From positions 15,953,555 to 16,017,554 of the forward strand of contig OY756963.1 in NCBI GenBank assembly GCA_963580455.1: a DNA stretch of 64,000 bases, given 5' to 3'. Position numbers and translations under genes: made by a program. The stretch is from Euonymus europaeus (Eukaryota; Streptophyta; Magnoliopsida; Celastrales; Celastraceae). The first letter of the stretch is position 1. Every line of letters starts with the position of its first letter. A model generated the notes under the pieces. The model saw only the letters and a program-made list of their open reading frames with translations. It was not told the origin of the DNA and searched no databases. This document shows, piece after piece, positions 12,701 through 23,800 of this stretch.

Positions 12701-14017
12701 GATGAATTGTTCCAAGAACACCAATAACAGCAGGTACACCTCGCTCCAGAGCAAACTGTACCTGTGCTTCATGATTGTCCCGCGGTGCAAAGGACATAGC
12801 TAGCACATTCCTCTTTAGTAGGTATGCACCCCAGCTAGCAACCTGTATTCACCTTTTGCTATTAGCCGAAGAAATCAGAACTGTAAAAGAACTAAAGAAG
12901 TCACCAAAATGAATTGGATGAACTCTGTTGATAGAATGAAGAATAGCAGAAAATGTCACAGAAGTTTAATATTTGACGAAATAAGGTGACAGATTAAAGA
13001 TTTTGGAGTGCAAACTACACTTGTTTCATTGCCCTTTTTTTCCCCCAAAAGAATATGATAAACAAATTAAAGAGAGCTCCAATGTAAAAAAACAGGCATA
13101 AATGAAAAGTTCCATTTTGCAAAATGGAAAGATGGGCCCGGTTCAATCTTCCACCCATTTTAAGAGAGACACACAGTTACACACACTTTTCAGAACAGGA
13201 GAAGAACAAAACTACAAGTCTGATTCCTGCAGGCGAGTAGACAAGCTAATGAGGGAAGGAACCATAAAAGAAAAAAGAGAGGCTAGAGGTATAAAAATGG
13301 CCCCGTAAAACAAGACAGAAATTGACTTATGCTTGATGACAAGTATAAGAATGACATCAAAAGAAAAATAATTACCCCACAACCAGTATCCAGAGCTGTT
13401 CTGACGGAGCCATCTTTAATTGGGATGACTGAAGCAAGCTCATCAATATATGCATCTGCCCCTTGAGGGAACATTGTTCCTCCACCAGGAAACTTGAAGA
13501 CATTACCTTGGAACTGCACCCAGTTCTGAACAGCCTTCTCCACTGTAAGGCTTTTATGAGGAACATTAGCATAGTGCACATAATCGCGGCCTTTTGGCCA
13601 AGTAAATGGGGTCTTGTACCCGTTTGGTGCTGGAATTAGACATCTCAACTTTTCTTCTTCAGGAGGGCAATGTCTTTCCCTATATATCATATTCTCCCGA
13701 GGGAAGCTCATTGCCCGGTCTTGCTCTTGGCAGGGAGTATAATCAGTATATTTCACATCACATGGCTTAAACACTTTAGCTTTTGACTTTGAAGGTTCAA
13801 AAATCTCTACATCATTGTGATGAGTTTCAAAGTTCAAATTTGTAAAGATGGTGCAATCCGTCTTTTTGGTTACTTCCAAGGAAAAGCCGTCTCCTTTTCC
13901 AAAACCACCCTTTTGCCATGCTCCCAGAATGTAAAAGAAACAGCACAAACCAATCACAATAACTATCGATAGTGGTCCTCGTGATCTGTGGCCTGCTGCG
14001 GCATGCTTAGAGGCCAT
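9752..14017 (-). CDS. PMT2-like: PMT2-like probable pectin methyltransferase (six exons, 610 aa)
   Basis: This is a Golgi type II membrane protein of the plant DUF248 S-adenosylmethionine-dependent methyltransferase family, thought to methyl-esterify pectin. Coding exons on the minus strand are 14017-13376, 12842-12632, 12181-11899, 11226-10840, 10297-10220 and 9983-9752. All have GT-AG borders, their phases fit, and they sum to 1,833 nt (610 codons plus TAG). The protein has a short basic cytosolic tail, one membrane anchor (~15-33), a lumenal stem and two methyltransferase-like halves: the SAM-binding LDTGCG box at ~209-214 and a second MDMNAG box at ~461-466. Length and residues agree closely with Arabidopsis PMT2 (At1g26850), about 611 aa. 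The ATG at 14017 was chosen over in-frame ATGs further upstream because the family's MA/S..-basic-anchor start begins there. No break is seen. A sister PMT of the same clade is possible. Confidence 0.95.
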
Positions 14018-15620
14018 GATAAACTTGGTAAAATTCCTAGAGTACATTGTATGTTGAATGAAGTTAGAAAGTGATGAATTTCCAGAGATCATTGAGGAAA
14101 ATAAGGATCCACATTTCCTACTGAAAGGGATTTAGAAATTAGAATTGCCTAATATCTGTAATTGCCTAGACACAGTACTAGTTAGATACTCTTATATTGA
14201 AATGATATTTTGGATTTATATTATTGTCAATTCTCCAATGAACACAAGGTTAGCTTTCAGCTTCCAGAGAATCAAATCTACTGGGAGATCAATTGGACCA
14301 ACCAAAAAGAGAAAATCAAAGGATAATATATGAACTTGTATAAAAGGAGAAAAGAGAAATGAAAACCATTATCTGAACAAAAAATGAAACAAAATCCCCC
14401 AAAGTAATAAATTCCTACCAAAGAAGAGCTCCGAAAGCAACAAAACAAAAACAAAAAAAAGCAGCTTCGAATTTAAAGATTTGCATAAATAACTGAGTAG
14501 AAATTTCGGTTTGCATCAATAAGCTTAGCAAGTCATTCTTTAAGTAGAAGAGAAATAAGTCAGATGCAAAATCATGCGAATATGGCTATAAATGCTGGAA
14601 TCAACGGATGCTAAAACCGAGTAAGAGGAACAGTATAGAATAACAGAACACTAGCCAAATCTATAAAACCCACATCAATCCAAATACTTGTCTCACAATC
14701 TCAAAAACCATATAAACACATCTCGGGTTTTGGTAAATTTTAACTCTTTTCAGAGCTCCAACTTATAGGAGCTCGATTTTACATCCGATACTCATATACG
14801 AGACTCAAGAACCAAACTTGCAGGAAAAACAAAACTGAAATGACCGCATCTCACAAACCCAGAAAGGAAAGTGCAAAGATCCCATGACAATGCGCAATAC
14901 CAAAGACAAGTGCAAACCTGAAACGGGAGCTATTCAGTAAGAACTGCTTCACTTGAATCCCCTTGTACTACGCTGCATACAAGTAGCTAGATTCAGTTTC
15001 CCACTATCGAAATACGCGAGTACTAAAAAACAGTAGCCAGTCAAAGAGAAGACATTTATATACCTTATAGCTAGTTAAGAAGTAAAAATGGTTAAAAATG
15101 ATTAGATGAACCCCATCTGCTGTTTTTTTTTTTGAGTTATCTGATAATGCGGATTGTCTTTTTTTAAGCATAGATGAGTTCAGATTGATTTCAAGTCGAT
15201 CTGAACTTCAAAAAAGAGTTACAACAATTTAATAAACTTCCCCATAAATGCCATGTAAGAAACAGAGTACGTGAATCTATTGCTATAAAAAACTAATTAT
15301 TTGCTAATTAATCCCACTTCATTGAGGGTCGTGTGTGACAAGGATGGGTAAATAAATAGGGTCGGCAATAAATGGAATTTGGGTTGCTGGCAGATCTCCT
15401 TTTGTAACCGATCTTCACTCTTGCCGACACTTTAACTATTGAGGTATTGTACTGTTTGGATGGTTTTATCCATAGAGGACTAGAACCAGCTGCATATCCA
15501 CGCTTATGAATTTTACACAGAGTAGACGGACAAATAAATTGGTTTTCACAATGCATGAGTCTCATCTTTTACTGCACAATTATTTATCATCAACATTTCC
15601 AAAGCATCCTGTCCATTCCA
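14018..15620. other. 5' leader and promoter region of the PMT2-like gene
   Basis: No separate gene is seen. The minus strand upstream of the PMT2-like ATG shows candidate 5'-UTR splice signals: an acceptor-like TTTCAG near 14921 and a donor-like AAG/GTATAT near 15064. The transcript may therefore start near 15.0-15.1 kb with a leader intron. The foldback element begins 500-600 bp further out. A minus-strand frame at 15565-15308 is not recognised. Confidence 0.35.
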
Positions 15621-15629
15621 TCAATTATA
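15621..15629. repeat. Target-site duplication, left copy (9 bp)
   Basis: TCAATTATA lies immediately before the element's GGGTTTTTTCC end and is repeated exactly at 20636-20644 after the other end. A 9-bp duplication is the hallmark of Mutator-like elements and foldback elements. Confidence 0.93.
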
Positions 15630-16085
15630 GGGTTTTTTCCTAAAATAACCCTTTTTAACAATTAAATTATAACTCTAACCCCACATTTTTTAAAATCTCT
15701 AAAATAACTCTTTTGTCCTATGAAATGTCCTACATATCCTCAAATACTATTTCCCCCCAAAATCATTTACCAAAATAAAAAAACTTAAAAATATCAAAAT
15801 TAGGTCAAAACCTTCACTTTAGAATCACTCCTCACGTTGGAACTTCTCCTGGGCTACATTCTTGTCTTCTGCAACTCTCTCTCTCTCTCTAAGCTTGGAA
15901 GGAAGAGGAAGAAGGAAGGAAGAGGAAGAAGGTTGCCTTGCTCTCTGTGATTATCTCTCTCTACCGTGCTCTCTCTTACACTCTCTCTCTACTGTGCTCT
16001 TTCACTCTCTCTCACTTTGTGTCTACTAAGTTACTCTCTCTACTGTGCTCTCTCACTTTGTTTCTCTCTCTTAATTTTTTGAGAA
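15630..16085 (+). repeat. Terminal inverted repeat, left (unique part)
   Basis: This ~456-bp part matches 20635-20165 on the opposite strand with few differences by eye. It runs from GGGTTTTTTCC through a block near 15840 (cctcacgttgg), a CT run at 15876-15892, a purine-rich stretch at 15893-15935 and a pyrimidine-rich stretch to the first satellite unit. Confidence 0.92.
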
Positions 16086-17455
16086 ATGCATGTTTTGAGT
16101 GGTTGAGAACTGAGTGTATTCGCTTGGTTGAGAAATGACTATTTTGGCTATGTTGAGAAATGCATGTTTTGAGTGGTTGAGAACAGTCTGTTTCATTTGG
16201 TTGAGAAATGTCTGTTTATACTAGGTTGAGAAATGTGTGTTTTGAGTGGTTGAGAACTGAGTGTATTGACTTGGTTGAGAAATGACTGTTTTGATTTTGT
16301 TGAGAAATGCATATTTTGAGTGGTTGAGAACGGCTTGTTTTCATTTGGTTGAGAAATGCATGTTTTGAGTGATTGAGAATAACTTGTTTTCATTTGGTTG
16401 AGAACTGCCTCTTTTGATTTGTTGAGAAATGTCTATGTTGACTTGGTTGAGAAATGACTATTTTGGCTATGTTGAGAAATGCATGTTTTGATTGGTTGAG
16501 AACAGTATGTTTCATTTGGTTGAGAATAACTTGTTTTCATTTGGTTGAAAACTGTCTCTTTTGATTTGTTGAGAAATGCCTATGTTGACTTGGTTGAGAA
16601 ATGAGTATTTTGGCTATGTTGAGAAATACATGTTTTGAGTGGTTGAGAACATTCTGTTCATTTGGTTGAGAAATGACTGTTTATACTAGGTTGAGAAATG
16701 TTTGTTTTGAGTGGTTGAGAACTGAGTGTATTGACTTGGTTGAGAAATGACTGTTTTGATTATGTTGAGAAATGCATGTTTTGAGTGGTTGAGAACAGCT
16801 TGTTTTCATTTGGTTGAAAATGTCTATGTTGACTTGGTTGAGAAATGAGTATTGGTTATGTTGAGAACAACATATTTCACTTGGTTGAGAAATGCATGTT
16901 TTGAGTGGTTGAGAACAGTCTGTTTCATTTGGTTGAGAAATGACTGTTTATACTAGGTTGATAAATGTTTATTTTGAGTGGTTGAGAACTGAGTGTATTG
17001 ATTTGGTTGAGAAATGACTGTTTTACTGTTTTGATTATGTTGAGAAATGCATGTTTTGAGTGATTGAGAACTGAGTGTATTGACTTGGTTGAGAAATGAT
17101 TGTTTTGATTATGTTGAGAAATGCATGTTTTGAGTGGTTGAGAATAACTTGTTTTCATTTGGTTGAGAACTGCCTCTTTTGATTGGTTGAGAAATGCTTA
17201 TATTGACTTGGTTGAGAAATGTTTATATTGGTTATGTTGAGAACAACATATTTCACTTGGTTGAGGAATGCATGTTTTGATTGGTTGAGAAATGATTATT
17301 TTGACTATGTTGATAAATGCATGTTTTTAGTGGTTGAGAATAACCTATTTTCACTTGGTTGAGAAATGTCTGTTTATACTAATTTGAGAAATGTGTGTTT
17401 TGATTGGTTGAGAACTGAGTGTATTCACTTGGTTGAGAAATTCACTGGTAGTAGC
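16071..17455 (+). repeat. Left satellite arm, 24-25-bp monomers
   Basis: The arm is a tandem array of 23-25-bp monomers whose shared core is ggttgagaa(atg/ctg). The variable part alternates between recurring types (for example gcatgttttgagt, actgttttgatta, ctgagtgtattgactt). Higher-order order is partly kept but less regular than in the right arm. Confidence 0.95.
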
Positions 17456-17801
17456 ATGCATATTTTTCATACCCTAAATCCTGCTCAATACAGAATTCAA
17501 TGTCGAACAATGCCATCAAAGAAGGATCACACTTCATCTCATTTATGAATCCTCCAACGTACTTCACACGAGGGGATCTTCCTGGAATGAATTGCAGAAG
17601 CCCATAATGGTGAATTATGACTTTAAATTTATTGATTGAACGAACGAACTTAAGCATTATGTCTTCAACGTTACATTTTATTACCGGTCGCACCATCCTA
17701 TTCATTATCTCCTCAACGTTACGTTTTTTGACTGGTTGAACCATCCAATAAATGACAACATTTACCAACAAAAAATAAAAAAATATACGGTTCTCAACCA
17801 C
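17442..17801 (-). pseudogene. Relic of a MULE transposase PB1-like N-terminal domain (loop of the foldback element)
   Basis: This open frame of 119 codons fills the non-satellite loop. Its second half (codons ~59-118) has the pattern of the PB1-like domain found at the N-terminus of many plant MULE proteins: an IHHYG start, a YVGG turn, an Asp-Pro/Leu-Phe-Asp-Ile-Glu stretch and a final LGYEKY-x-x-YY. Codons ~14-55 contain two similar ~27-residue units (…MVQPV…NVEEIM and …MVRPV…NVEDIM), a small internal duplication. No DDE catalytic region, zinc finger or SWIM domain follows, because the satellite starts at once. It is probably a leftover of the autonomous parent. The domain call is from pattern only. 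Confidence 0.5.
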
Positions 17802-20164
17802 TCAACACATACAGTTCTCAATGAAGTCACAGTTCTCAATCAAGTCTAAACGGACAATTCTCAACCTACTCAAAACATAAAGTACTCAACCTAGTATAAA
17901 CAGACATTTCTCAACCAAGTGAAAACAGGTTATTCTCAACCACTAAAAACATGCATTTCTCAACATAGTCAAAACAGTCATTTCTCAACCAATAAAAACA
18001 TGCATTTCTCAACTAAATGAAAACAAGTTGTTCTCAACCACTCAAAACATGCATTTCTCAACATAATCAAATTAGTCATTTCTCAACCAAGTCAATACAC
18101 TCAGTTCTCAACCAATCAAAACAGACATTTCTCAACCAAGTGTAAACAAGCAGTTCTCAACCAAGTGAAAATGGACAGTTCTCAACCAATTCAAAATAGG
18201 CAGTTCTCAACCATGTCAAAACATACAGTTCTCAACCAATGAAAACATACATTTCTCAACCAAATGTAAACAAGCAGTTCTCAACCAAGTGAAAACAGGT
18301 TATTCTCAACCACTAAAAACATGCATTTCTCAACCAATCAAAACATGCATTTCTCAACCAAGTGAAATATGTTGTTCTCAACATAACCAATAGTCATTTC
18401 TCAACCAAGTCAACATAGACATTTCTCAACCAATCAAAAGAGGCAGTTCTCAACCAAATGAAAACAAGCTGTTCTCAACCACTCAAAACATGCATTTCTC
18501 AACATAATCAAAATAATCATTTCTCAACCAAGTCAATACACTCAGTTCTCAACCAATCAAAACAGACATTGCTCAACCTACTATAAACATACATTTCTCA
18601 ACCAAGTGAAAACAGGTTATTCTCAACCACTAAAAACATGCATTTCTCAACATAGTCAAAATAGTCATTTCTCAACCAATCAAAACATGCATTTCTCAAC
18701 CAAGTGGAATATGTTGTTCTCAACATAACCAATAGTCATTTCTCAACCAAGTCAACATAGGCATTTCTCAACCAATCAAAAGAGACAGTTCTCAACCAAC
18801 TGAAAACAAGCTGTTCTCAACCACTCAAAACATGCATTTCTCAACATAATCAAAATAGTCATTTATCAACCAAGTCGATACACTCAATTCTCAACCAATC
18901 AAAACAGACATTGCTCAACCTACTATAAACATACATTTATCAACCAAGTGAAAACAAGTTATTCTCAACCACTAAAAACATGCATTTCTCAACATAGTCA
19001 AAATAGTCATTTCTTAACCAATCAAAACATGCATTTCTCAACCAAGTGAAATATGTTGTTCTCATCATAACCAATAGTCATTTCTCATCCAAGTCAACAT
19101 AGGCATTTCTCAACCAATCAAAAGAGGCAGTTCTCAACCAAATGAAAACAAGCTGTTCTCAACCACTCAAAACATGCATTTCTCAACATAATCAAAATAG
19201 TCATTTCTCAACCAAGTCAATACACTCAGTTCTTAACCAATCAAAACAGACATTGCTCAACCTACTATAAACATACATTTCTCAACCAAGTGAAAACAAG
19301 TTATTCTCAACCACTAAAAACATGCATTTCTCAACATAGTCAAAATAGTCATTTCTCAACCAATCAAAACATTCATTTTTCAACCAAGTGAAATATGATG
19401 TTCTCAATATAACCAATAGTCATTTCTCAACCAAGTCAACATAGGCATTTCTCAACCAATTAAAAGAGGCAGTTCTCAACCAAATGAAAACAAGTTGTTC
19501 TCAACCACTCAAAACATGCATTTCTGAACATAATCAAAATAGTCATTTCTCAACTAAGTCAATATACTCAGTTCTCAACCAATCAAAACACACATTTCTC
19601 AAATTAGTATAAACAGACATTTCTCAACCAAGAGAAAATAGGTTATTCTCAACCACTAAAAACATGCATTTCTCAACATAGTCAAAATAGTCATTTCTCA
19701 ACCAATCAAAACATGCATTTCTCAACCAAGTGAAATATGTTGTTCTCAACATAACCAATATAAACATTTCTCAACCAAGTCAATATAAGCATTTCTCAAC
19801 CAATCAAAAGAGGCAGTTCTCAACCAAATGAAAACAAGTTATCTCAACCACTCAAAACATGCATTTCTCAATATAATCAAAACAATCATTTCTCAACCAA
19901 GTCAATACACTCAGTTCTCAACCACCCAAAACATGCATTTCTCAACATAATCAAAAATCGTCATTTCTCAACCAAGTCAATACACTCAGTTCTCAACCAA
20001 TCAAAACAGACATTTCTCAACCTAGTATAAACAGACATTTCTCAACCAAATGAAACAGACTGTTCTCAACCACTCAAAACATGCATTTCTCAACATAGCC
20101 AAAATAGTCATTTCTCAACCAAGTGAATACACTCAGTTCTCAACCACTCAAAACATGCATTTCT
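17790..20164 (-). repeat. Right satellite arm, 24-25-bp monomers (inverted)
   Basis: This is the same monomer family as the left arm, in the opposite orientation (core cat/cagttctcaacc). At ~2.4 kb it is ~1 kb longer than the left arm, so the two arms pair as an imperfect foldback with unpaired satellite. Confidence 0.95.
18428..19797 (-). repeat. 342-bp higher-order repeat, four tandem copies
   Basis: A marker monomer (aaccaatcaaaagaggcag or a one-base variant) recurs at 18428, 18770, 19112, 19454 and 19798, that is, every 342, 342, 342 and 344 bp. One unit is made of 14 monomers of lengths 24, 25, 24, 25, 25, 24, 25, 25, 24, 25, 24, 24, 23 and 25, which add to 342. The copies differ at only a few positions, so the amplification is recent relative to monomer divergence. 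Confidence 0.93.
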
Positions 20165-20635
20165 CAAAAAATTAAGAGAGAGAAACAAAGTGAGAGAGCA
20201 CAGTAGAGAGAGTACCTTAGTAGACACAAAGTGAGAGAGCACGGTAGAGAGAGAGTGAAAGAGCACAGTAGAGAGAGAGTGTAAGAGAGAGCACGGTAGA
20301 GAGAGATAATCACAGAGAGCAAGGCAACCTTCTTCCTCTTCCTTCCTTCTTCCTCTTCCTTCCAAGCTTAGAGAGAGAGAGAGAGAGTTGCAGAAGACAA
20401 GAAATGTAGCCCAGGAGAAGTTCCAACGTGAGGAGTGATTCTAAAGTGAAGGTTTTGACCTAATTTTGATATTTTTTAAGTTTTTTTATTTTGGTAAATG
20501 ATTTTGGGGGGAAATGGTGTTTGAGGGTACGTAGGACATTTCATATGGCAAAAAGGTTATTTGAGAGATTTTAAAAAAGGTGGGGTTAGAGTTATAATTT
20601 GGTTGTTAAAAAGGGTTATTTTCCAAAAAAAACCC
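20165..20635 (-). repeat. Terminal inverted repeat, right (unique part)
   Basis: Inverted counterpart of the left terminal repeat. It ends in ...aaaaccc at 20635, followed directly by the duplicated TCAATTATA. Confidence 0.92.
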
Positions 20636-20644
20636 TCAATTATA
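20636..20644. repeat. Target-site duplication, right copy (9 bp)
   Basis: Exact repeat of TCAATTATA at 15621-15629, flanking the foldback element. Confidence 0.93.
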
Positions 20645-20879
20645 CATGTATCATCATCAAATACGGATTCATGTGCTAATTAACCCAAGTATCATTTACA
20701 AAGAAGAGAAGTACAAGTCTTTGCTACATGCTTGTCTAGCTTAGTACAATCCATGGTTCATCTCCACATTAAAATGTGTCCACATTTACTAGAGTGCACC
20801 CACGTCAAAAAATCAGGGGCTTAGGCTCTGCAAGAACAAGGAATTGTATCAGTTGAGCTATTCAAGACTGCATTGAAAA

Positions 20880-23800
20880 CTAAGGTACAACAAAACCAAG
20901 ACCTGGAATTTTGAAACAAGTAATTTTTTGCAGCTTACCAGCCTTCAACGTTCCATGTTGTTGATTGGAAGTCATCTTCACGCCTTCTCTCAACTTTAAT
21001 TTGCTTTCCTCTTGTCGTCTTCTCATCCTAGAGCTCAGAGAACCTTCAACTACAAAAGTTGAAACAAACACGGTGAACGTAAAGCGAATGCTAGCCTTCA
21101 GCCTTTATATGACAGCAACGGCTTCGGAAGTACTGTTTTCTTTAACAGGTAAAATGCAAACTATCAACTTTCCTACCTTGCCATTCCCACACCACTTTTG
21201 TCTCACCCTTCACCAGTTTTGGATACCGATCTACACGAGAATCTTCCTGTATTAACTCCTCAACCTACATGTATAACGTTGACTTTAAAAAAAAATCATT
21301 GAATACAGAAATCACTGACTCGCAATTCTTTATGTCAGGGACATGAAATGAAATGAACAATGTTACAAAGGTTTTAGGAAGCATGAGAGTGGAACTTGCT
21401 CTCTCACAAGAGTGCAAGTCAAAAGGGTACTGTAAATTATTTTCAGAATATTAAAACAAATTTTCCCATCAAGGTGAGAAAGGGATACATCTAATGAGGT
21501 AGTTAAAGAATGACAATATGAAGTGATCCAAGTCGCAGATGACAAAATGTAAAGAAGAATACCAAATGAACAAAATAAGGCAATCAGATGAACAGGTTCG
21601 CAAAGCAGCCTCGAAAGGTTAGAAGCAGAATATTTCTTGAATGATGAAAAGTGAATCATGTGACTCAATCCAAGTATTTTCCAATTTCGCCGTAGTTAGG
21701 TTGGCTTCATGACAATAGGAAATCCTAGCTCAAGGAAACCAGATAGTATGTGCTTAATATCTAAGCCTTCTAAATTAGGTAACAAAAAAGGAATCATGAA
21801 AAGATTGACTCATTGTGATTCTCAAGTATTGATCCACTCTAAGAAAAGAGATGGAAATTTGTCCACCGATAATAGGACAGCGTTCACAGAATAATAATAG
21901 GATCAGTGGAGGCCACCCCAACACCACACACCCCACCCCCACCCCCCCACACCAAACTATTCCTCACAAGGAGCAAAATATGGGTTAAGAAATTTTTTCT
22001 TCTTATAGAGGCACAGGAGTTCACACTTCATACACACATGCTACTTTGACCAAAATTTAACTCCTCTCGAATGTAATTTTGAAAAAGACAAGCATTAAGA
22101 ATCAAAATTGTTCACGCAATATCAGAAGATAAAAGCAGCAGTAAAAAAAAATCAAATTCAAAGACATGAAATACCTTCTTCCACAGCACAGGGTTTCTCC
22201 TTTCTCTTGGTAAAAGCAGATGATCCCGTAACTGAGAGGCAACTACCCAAGATTCACATCCACCATTTACACTCTTCGACGTCAAAGCATTTTCCTCGAG
22301 TATGTCGCAAACCTGAAAAACTTAACAAGTCAATTTTTTTCTCTCTTTCCCCTTACTATGGAAATCCAAAAAAGCATGTTTACAAATTAGTGGCATTCTT
22401 TCCCCCATATGTACTTATAGATGGCCTCCAGGGCTTTACTAAATAAATTTTAAGGCAACTCTTTTTCATTACACATCAATTTGAGTTAAACATCCATAAC
22501 AATTTGCAGGACAACTAAACATTTTATCCGAAAATAAAAAATAGAAATGCCAAGGTGAAAAAATCAGCAAAGTTCATCAGAAAACTAAAATAACTTAACA
22601 AATAAGTGCTTCTCTCTCTCCCTATAAGGAAAGGAAATCAGATCCAAACTCGATTACATATAGAAAACAACTTATTAATAGTCGAATTAATTGTCTCCAT
22701 ATAAGGATGCATACAAAATACTACAATAATTGCAAAGAAATCCCAAGTGAGAATGCCAAGTTGTTAGTGGTTATGCCGGTTCAAACAAAAAAGATGGAGA
22801 AAGGAGTAAAAAAGCGAGGGAAGATCTAGTTTTCAGGGAAAAAATATATCTTTTCAAAAAGCGAGAAAAGACGTAATCAAGAATGAGAATTCGATGTGCA
22901 GAAAAATGGCAGAGTCATGGACCTATAGGCAAAGAAATGTGGACTTATAAAAGAAAACTTAAAATGGTAAAATACAAAACCAGATTTGAGCAAGTATGGA
23001 ATGCATAAGAACAGGCTTTGTCTACCCCATGGTAAAGCTCCTCAACTCGGCTTGATAGATACCATTCCTGGCGAACTTTCCAAAGTAATAACGTGCATCC
23101 CAAAAACTGTAGAGTTCAATACGTGAACAAGCTTAAACATGTTCAATTGTTCATACTAAAAGCAAATAAGTGAGTGCCCTCCTTTTAAAATGGAATACCA
23201 ATGCACAAACTGGAACAATAATGAGAACATGCTTGGTGATCCAATGACGAATGCGACAGGTAAGTGGTTTATAATGTTCTGCTAGCAGGTCTGGACATTT
23301 CAACTCTTTAGTCCTGTCAGGATAAAAAAAGATTATTAAATTGGGCAGAGATAAAGGAAAGGACCACAATATCATGCTACATTTCAACCTGTAAAATAAA
23401 GATTGAAATGCATACCCGTAAGAAGTTGTTCGTGCCTCTAATAATTTACCAACAGTCTCCATTGTCTTCCTTTTGGTATGCATCCAAATGGCATTGTCCA
23501 AACCAAAATTCTCCATCAGATTGTGTCCCTCTAAATCATTCCATATATCACTTTCTCGAGCCTGTAGATGTCACATAATAAGCTCCACAAGTAAGGGCAA
23601 TATATTTTTCAAGGATGACTGCATTCATTAGGAAGAGAACGCAATATTCTAATGGATATAAATCTTAAAGAGTTCCATAGGTGGTAGCAGACCCAAATTG
23701 TCCCGGTTCCGCCGCACAGAGATTGAGCATAGGCTTCACAAAGACGTTTTTCTACCCACGTTGACTGCAATCACCTCATTGGAGAAAAACAAATGAGAAA

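Larger units (their letters stand above)
15630..20635. mobile_element. Foldback-type Mutator-like element with satellite arms (5,006 bp)
   Basis: The element is bounded by a perfect 9-bp duplication. Its ends are inverted (GGGTTTTTTCC... left; the reverse of GGGTTTTTTTTGG... right). Each end has ~460 bp of unique inverted-repeat sequence, including a CT/GA-rich tract. Inside these, the left arm (to ~17455) is a tandem array of a 24-25-bp unit containing TTGAGAAATG, and the right arm (from ~17790) is the same array inverted. A ~340-bp loop between them holds a relic of a MULE transposase-associated domain. The arms differ by about 1.0 kb, close to three copies of the 342-bp higher-order unit in the right arm. 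No transposase is encoded, so it is non-autonomous. The plan matches foldback transposons (Drosophila FB, Arabidopsis FARE), which also make 9-bp duplications. Similar open frames at 15938-16138 and 20365-20108 are just the two inverted repeats read through. Confidence 0.92.

Noticed and set aside
13283..14092. Earlier ATGs (14092, 14047) as the start of the methyltransferase
   Set aside because: They add 25 or 10 residues without similarity to the family; the family start pattern begins at the ATG ending at 14017.
15938..16138. Open frame in the left inverted repeat, nearly repeated on the other strand at 20365-20108
   Set aside because: Both are readings of the same terminal inverted repeat with CT-rich low-complexity codons; no sign of selection or a known product.
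16193..17158. Repetitive Ser/Thr/His/Asn-rich open frames on the minus strand of the left satellite arm
   Set aside because: Frames stay open only because the 24-25-bp monomers lack stops in one phase; monomer lengths vary and shift the frame.
15630..20635. CRISPR-like array or centromeric satellite
   Set aside because: Regularly spaced repeats are present, but this is plant DNA, there are no unique spacers, and the array is bounded by transposon ends with a 9-bp duplication.
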